Positions 60,926 through 64,000 of a stretch of DNA of 64,000 nucleotides are shown in pieces. Under the pieces are notes generated by a model. The model did not search any database and was not told the origin of the DNA. It saw only the letters and a program-made list of their open reading frames with translations. The translations under genes and the position numbers were made by a program. The DNA comes from Pollutibacter sp044353505 (GTDB taxonomy: Bacteria; Bacteroidota; Bacteroidia; Chitinophagales; Chitinophagaceae), in contig JBILBU010000001.1 of the NCBI GenBank assembly GCA_044353505.1, positions 1 to 64,000 on the forward strand, written 5' to 3'. How positions within the stretch are numbered: position 1 is the first letter of the stretch; each line of letters begins with the position of its first letter.

Positions 60926-60933
60926 CAAAAATA
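60926..60933 (-). promoter_or_regulatory. -7 promoter element of the DUF3109-lutB operon
   Basis: TATTTTTG on the minus strand, perfect match, 15 bases before the GTG start. It decides the start codon, because the alternative TTG is part of the element itself. Confidence 0.55.
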
Positions 60934-61103
60934 GGGGTTAATTCTATGTATTACGGACATCCTTGTGCACAATGGCCATCAACTTAACTTCAGTGTGGAT
61001 TGCCTTTAACGAAAAACAACAGTTACATTAGTCTTTCAGAAATCTGGCTAATCTACAGGTATTTAGTGAGCGAAGTCGGGTTACTACGCCAAGATGTAGC
61101 AAA

Positions 61104-61406
61104 ATGGCTCATTTTAAGCAGTCATTAACTAAAACAATTGATGTAAAAGCTCTCTTTAGAACATTCCCAAATCCGATTGGAGACTACCTCACCTTGAGCA
61201 ACTTTGCCACTAAAGATGATGTTCTCATGGTGCAAATCATTTCGACTTCGGGCAGAATGTTATATGAACAGCGCTTTGCAATAAAAAGTGGTAGCAACAA
61301 CATAAAAGTACCAACCAGTAGATTACCGAAGGGCCAATTTATCCTATCCATGCAGAAAATCAGTACTGGTGATCGGCAATCCTCCACCCTCATTAAATAT
61401 GAATAG
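61104..61406 (+). CDS. Orphan T9SS type A sorting-domain protein, no signal peptide
   Basis: The 100 residues are almost entirely a type 9 C-terminal sorting domain: FPNPIGDYLTLSNF, VQIISTSGRMLYEQRFAI, NNIKVPTSRLPKGQFILSMQ, ending SSTLIKYE. There is no signal peptide and no passenger domain. The frame stays open upstream only to about 61032 without another ATG. It may be a remnant of a lost cargo gene or a genuine small protein. No perfect promoter element was found upstream. It sits 146 bases before dxs on the same strand. Confidence 0.6.
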   Translation: MAHFKQSLTKTIDVKALFRTFPNPIGDYLTLSNFATKDDVLMVQIISTSGRMLYEQRFAIKSGSNNIKVPTSRLPKGQFILSMQKISTGDRQSSTLIKYE

Positions 61407-61475
61407 GTTGTTTTTATCCCCGCCCTATTTTCTTTGAATTTCGTGGGCTAGTCCGACTAATTATTGATTAACTTT

Positions 61476-61492
61476 ATCCAGCTAGACTGGAT
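61476..61492 (+). other. Hairpin in the dxs leader region
   Basis: ATCCAG, loop CTAGA, CTGGAT, extendable by three weaker pairs. It is followed by no T-run. About 60 bases before the dxs start; could be a leader structure, unproved. Confidence 0.3.
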
Positions 61493-61552
61493 GAAAGTCC
61501 GAACAAAACACCCAACCCTTTGTTTTATTCTCTAGCATTAAATTATTACGCC

Positions 61553-63478
61553 ATGCAAATAGAACCAGGGGCACTGCTAAAGCACATCAACTCACCAGCT
61601 GACCTTAAGAAGCTCAGTAAGGATGATCTGCATAAAGTGAGTGAAGAACTTCGTCAGTATATCATTGATGTGGTTAGTGTTCATGGAGGCCATTTTGCGG
61701 CTAGCCTCGGTGTAGTTGAATTATCCGTTGCCCTACATTATGTTTACAATACACCTTATGATCAATTGGTATGGGATGTAGGTCATCAAGCTTATGGCCA
61801 CAAGATACTTACTGGTAGAAGAGACAATTTTCACACCAACAGAAAATACAACGGACTTAGCGGATTCCCAAAGAGAAGCGAAAGCGAATACGATACATTT
61901 GGTGTTGGACACTCCTCAACCTCCATCTCAGCCGCCCTTGGAATGGCCATCGCTGCAAAGTATAAAGGAGAGCTTGATCGAAAGTCTGTAGCCATCATTG
62001 GAGATGGGGCCATGACCGCAGGTATGGCTTTTGAGGCCATGAACCATGCAGGCGTTGCTGAATCTGACATGCTGGTGATACTCAATGACAACTGCATGAG
62101 CATAGATCCAAACGTTGGTTCACTCCGAGAGTACCTCACAGACATCACTACATCACACACCTACAATAAAATAAAGGATGAGATCTGGAATACCCTAGGA
62201 AAGCTGCCTGTTGGTGGAAATTTTTCCAGGGAAATAGCCAGCAAACTAGAACACAGCATCAAGGGATTCATCAACAAAAGAAGTAATTTGTTCGAGTCGA
62301 TGAACCTCCGCTACTTTGGGCCAATCGATGGTCACAACATCACCAAACTGGTAGACACGCTAAAAGACCTCAGGGATATTCCGGGTCCGAAGCTCCTGCA
62401 TATCATCACTACAAAAGGAAAAGGCTATGCCTTGGCAGAAAAGGACCAGACCACCTGGCATGCACCCGGACTTTTTGATAAAGTGACAGGAGAGATTTAT
62501 AAAAAAACATACGATACCCCACAGGCCCCAAAATATCAGGATGTGTTTGGCAAGACCATCATAGAGCTAGCCAAACAAAACGATAAAATCTTTGGCATCA
62601 CTCCCGCAATGCCATCCGGATCATCATTGAAGTTCATGATGGAAGAAATGCCAGACCGTGCAATCGATGTGGGCATCTGCGAACAGCATGCTGTTACACT
62701 AAGTGCAGGAATGGCCACACAGGGTTTAAAAGTATTCTGCAATATCTATTCTACGTTCATGCAAAGGTCTTACGACCAAGTTGTACATGATGTAGCCATC
62801 CAAAAACTACCTGTAGTTTTTTGTCTGGACAGGGCTGGTCTCGTAGGAGACGACGGACCAACACACCATGGGGTTTATGATATTGCCTACATGAGATGTA
62901 TCCCCAACATGATTGTTTCAGCTCCAATGAATGAGGCGGAGTTGAGAGACCTTATGTATACTGCACAACTTGATTCAACAAACCTTCCTTTTGTGATTCG
63001 CTATCCACGCGGACAAGGAGTAATGCCTGAGTGGAAAACAGAGATGAAGGAAATTGTTATTGGTAAAGGAAGAAGATTAAAAGAAGGAAAAGATATTGCA
63101 ATTCTTTCCTTCGGACATCCTGGAAATTTCGCAGCTGCAGCAATAAGAGAACTCAGAGCGGATGGAATTACTCCAGGTCACTACGACCTTAGGTTTGTAA
63201 AGCCTATCGATGAAGAAATGCTTCACGAAGTTTTTAGCAAGTATAATAAAATAATTACGGTTGAAGACGGAACCGTTGTTGGTGGAGCGGGATCAGCTGT
63301 ACTTGAATTTATGGCTACTCATGGATACCATGCCGAGGTTCGCATCCTTGGAATACCTGATCGTCTTGTTGAACATGGATCACAGAAAGAACTATACAGG
63401 GAATGTCACTATGATACACAGGCCATTGTTCAAGTTGCCCGGGAAATGATGAAGGAACTGGTAATGGTTATCAAGTAA
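61553..63478 (+). CDS. dxs: 1-Deoxy-D-xylulose-5-phosphate synthase
   Basis: First enzyme of the MEP isoprenoid pathway: condenses pyruvate and glyceraldehyde 3-phosphate using thiamine diphosphate. The 641 residues from MQIEPGALLKHINSP are full length. Signatures: VHGGHFAASLGVVEL, WDVGHQAYGHKILTGR, the ThDP motif GDGAMTAGMAFEAMN, ICEQHAVTLSAGMA, DRAGLVGDDGPTHHG and RYPRGQG. An upstream in-frame start adds 11 unsupported residues. Convergent with scpA; the two genes overlap by eight bases. Confidence 0.97.
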   Translation: MQIEPGALLKHINSPADLKKLSKDDLHKVSEELRQYIIDVVSVHGGHFAASLGVVELSVALHYVYNTPYDQLVWDVGHQAYGHKILTGRRDNFHTNRKYNGLSGFPKRSESEYDTFGVGHSSTSISAALGMAIAAKYKGELDRKSVAIIGDGAMTAGMAFEAMNHAGVAESDMLVILNDNCMSIDPNVGSLREYLTDITTSHTYNKIKDEIWNTLGKLPVGGNFSREIASKLEHSIKGFINKRSNLFESMNLRYFGPIDGHNITKLVDTLKDLRDIPGPKLLHIITTKGKGYALAEKDQTTWHAPGLFDKVTGEIYKKTYDTPQAPKYQDVFGKTIIELAKQNDKIFGITPAMPSGSSLKFMMEEMPDRAIDVGICEQHAVTLSAGMATQGLKVFCNIYSTFMQRSYDQVVHDVAIQKLPVVFCLDRAGLVGDDGPTHHGVYDIAYMRCIPNMIVSAPMNEAELRDLMYTAQLDSTNLPFVIRYPRGQGVMPEWKTEMKEIVIGKGRRLKEGKDIAILSFGHPGNFAAAAIRELRADGITPGHYDLRFVKPIDEEMLHEVFSKYNKIITVEDGTVVGGAGSAVLEFMATHGYHAEVRILGIPDRLVEHGSQKELYRECHYDTQAIVQVAREMMKELVMVIK

Positions 63479-64000
63479 AATTTACCATAGGCAGGTCATC
63501 CTGCCTTTCATCATTATATTCTATGATGAAATTATTACGGCCCTCACCTATGATGATGGCCAAGTAGCTTTGCTGTACAAGTTCAAGCACTGTGAGGAAT
63601 AGGAATATGGCATGAAGCCTATCTTGGCAGATGTCAAACACTTTCTCAAAAGACATGGTTTTCTCCTCTGCGCTGATCTTTAAGACGTATTCCCGACTTT
63701 CTTCCATCGTATAGTTATAACGATAGACAACGTGTTGGGGTTTGTTTTGGCGGTCATGAACCCGCTGCATCACTTTTTCAAACACCTTCATCAGCTTGAA
63801 TAGTGAGATCGACTGTATCTCTGAACCCTCTGAAGCTTCTTCTCCAACAGCATGCAAGTCCTTGTTCAGGTTGCCACGCTTTACACTGAACATCCGCTGC
63901 TGTTCAAGGTCAGCCAGTTGCAATGAAGCTTCTTTGAATTTTTTATATTCTAGTATCTTATCAATCAACTCCTTTCGAGGATCAATTTCATTTCCTTGCT
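63471..64000 (-). CDS. scpA: Segregation and condensation protein A, C-terminal part (cut by window edge)
   Basis: Kleisin subunit of the SMC-ScpAB condensin that organises the chromosome. About 176 residues are visible. The frame runs to the right edge; just inside it the sequence reads NEIDPRKELIDKILEYKKFKE, matching the ScpA DPRxELIxxLLEY signature. The C-terminal winged-helix region (KVFDICQDRLHAIFLFLTVL) that binds the SMC head follows. The N-terminal third lies outside. The stop TGA is inside the last codons of dxs. Confidence 0.88.
   Translation of the reverse strand, partial: QGNEIDPRKELIDKILEYKKFKEASLQLADLEQQRMFSVKRGNLNKDLHAVGEEASEGSEIQSISLFKLMKVFEKVMQRVHDRQNKPQHVVYRYNYTMEESREYVLKISAEEKTMSFEKVFDICQDRLHAIFLFLTVLELVQQSYLAIIIGEGRNNFIIEYNDERQDDLPMVNFT

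Noticed and set aside
61440..61520. A short stretch before dxs (GGATGAAAGTCCGAACA) resembles the universal RNase P RNA core.
   Set aside because: The gap is only about 146 bases, and no second core element or long-range P4 pairing partner was found, so a bacterial RNase P RNA cannot fit.
1..64000. tRNA/rRNA genes, CRISPR arrays, transposons, integrases, phage genes and restriction or defence systems.
   Set aside because: None was seen; intergenic gaps are too short, and no recognisable transposase, integrase, Cas or defence protein was found among the translated frames.

Overview
This 64 kb window is a piece of a Bacteroidota chromosome, most likely from the Chitinophagaceae or a close relative. 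The sequence shows type 9 secretion parts and cargo (a PorZ-like protein, GldB, C-terminal sorting domains). The -7 promoter element is TAnnTTTG, Shine-Dalgarno sites are mostly absent, the base composition is AT-leaning, and several gene pairs are typical of that phylum (M23 peptidase with MerR, rsfS divergent from birA, nadE next to gldB). The family-level placement is inference from protein style. No phage, plasmid, insertion sequence, CRISPR array, rRNA or tRNA was seen. The region is dense core genome: the longest stretch between genes is about 200 bases, so no gap exceeds 300 bases.

Layout, left to right. 1-5.8 kb: the N-terminal part of serS, a small operon ending in gcvH and a VanZ-like gene, prfA, an amidohydrolase, recO. 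5.8-16 kb: porZ (with recO), an RND/MMPL exporter, and the minus operon alaS-gatB-thioredoxin-like lipoprotein. 16-24 kb: an M23 peptidase and MerR regulator, then a long minus run rsfS-ftsH-lutC-lpxH-unknown-mscS. 24-36 kb: birA, bcp with a second M23 peptidase, a short exported peptide, carB without its allosteric domain, a class III aminotransferase, gamma carbonic anhydrase with a 53-residue lipoprotein, nadE-rsgA, gldB. 36-48 kb: front-end desaturase, apaG, a DUF1080 protein, mfd, a large T9SS cargo protein, a YdcF-like protein, glyS, and dtd with a MazG-like hydrolase. 48-64 kb: arfB, a polysaccharide flippase, an MBL hydrolase, a large outer-membrane pseudopeptidase/propeller/barrel protein, comEC, purH, an EamA transporter, lutB with DUF3109, an orphan T9SS sorting domain, dxs, and the C-terminal part of scpA.

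Themes. Translation and its quality control are over-represented (serS, alaS, glyS, gatB, prfA, arfB, dtd, rsgA, rsfS). Cell-envelope work is the second theme (lpxH, two M23 peptidases, mscS, flippase, desaturase, T9SS genes, outer-membrane barrel). Genes alternate strand often, and many convergent neighbours end within a few bases of each other or overlap.

Regulation readable from sequence: fifteen perfect TAnnTTTG elements lie upstream of genes, and four sit so close to the start codon that the mRNA should be leaderless or nearly so. Clear hairpin terminators are few. I found no obvious new multi-gene system. The best candidates for a second look are the repeat-tailed RsfS, the outer-membrane pseudopeptidase fusion, the orphan T9SS sorting domain, the two unrecognised short exported proteins, and the leader hairpin of carB.
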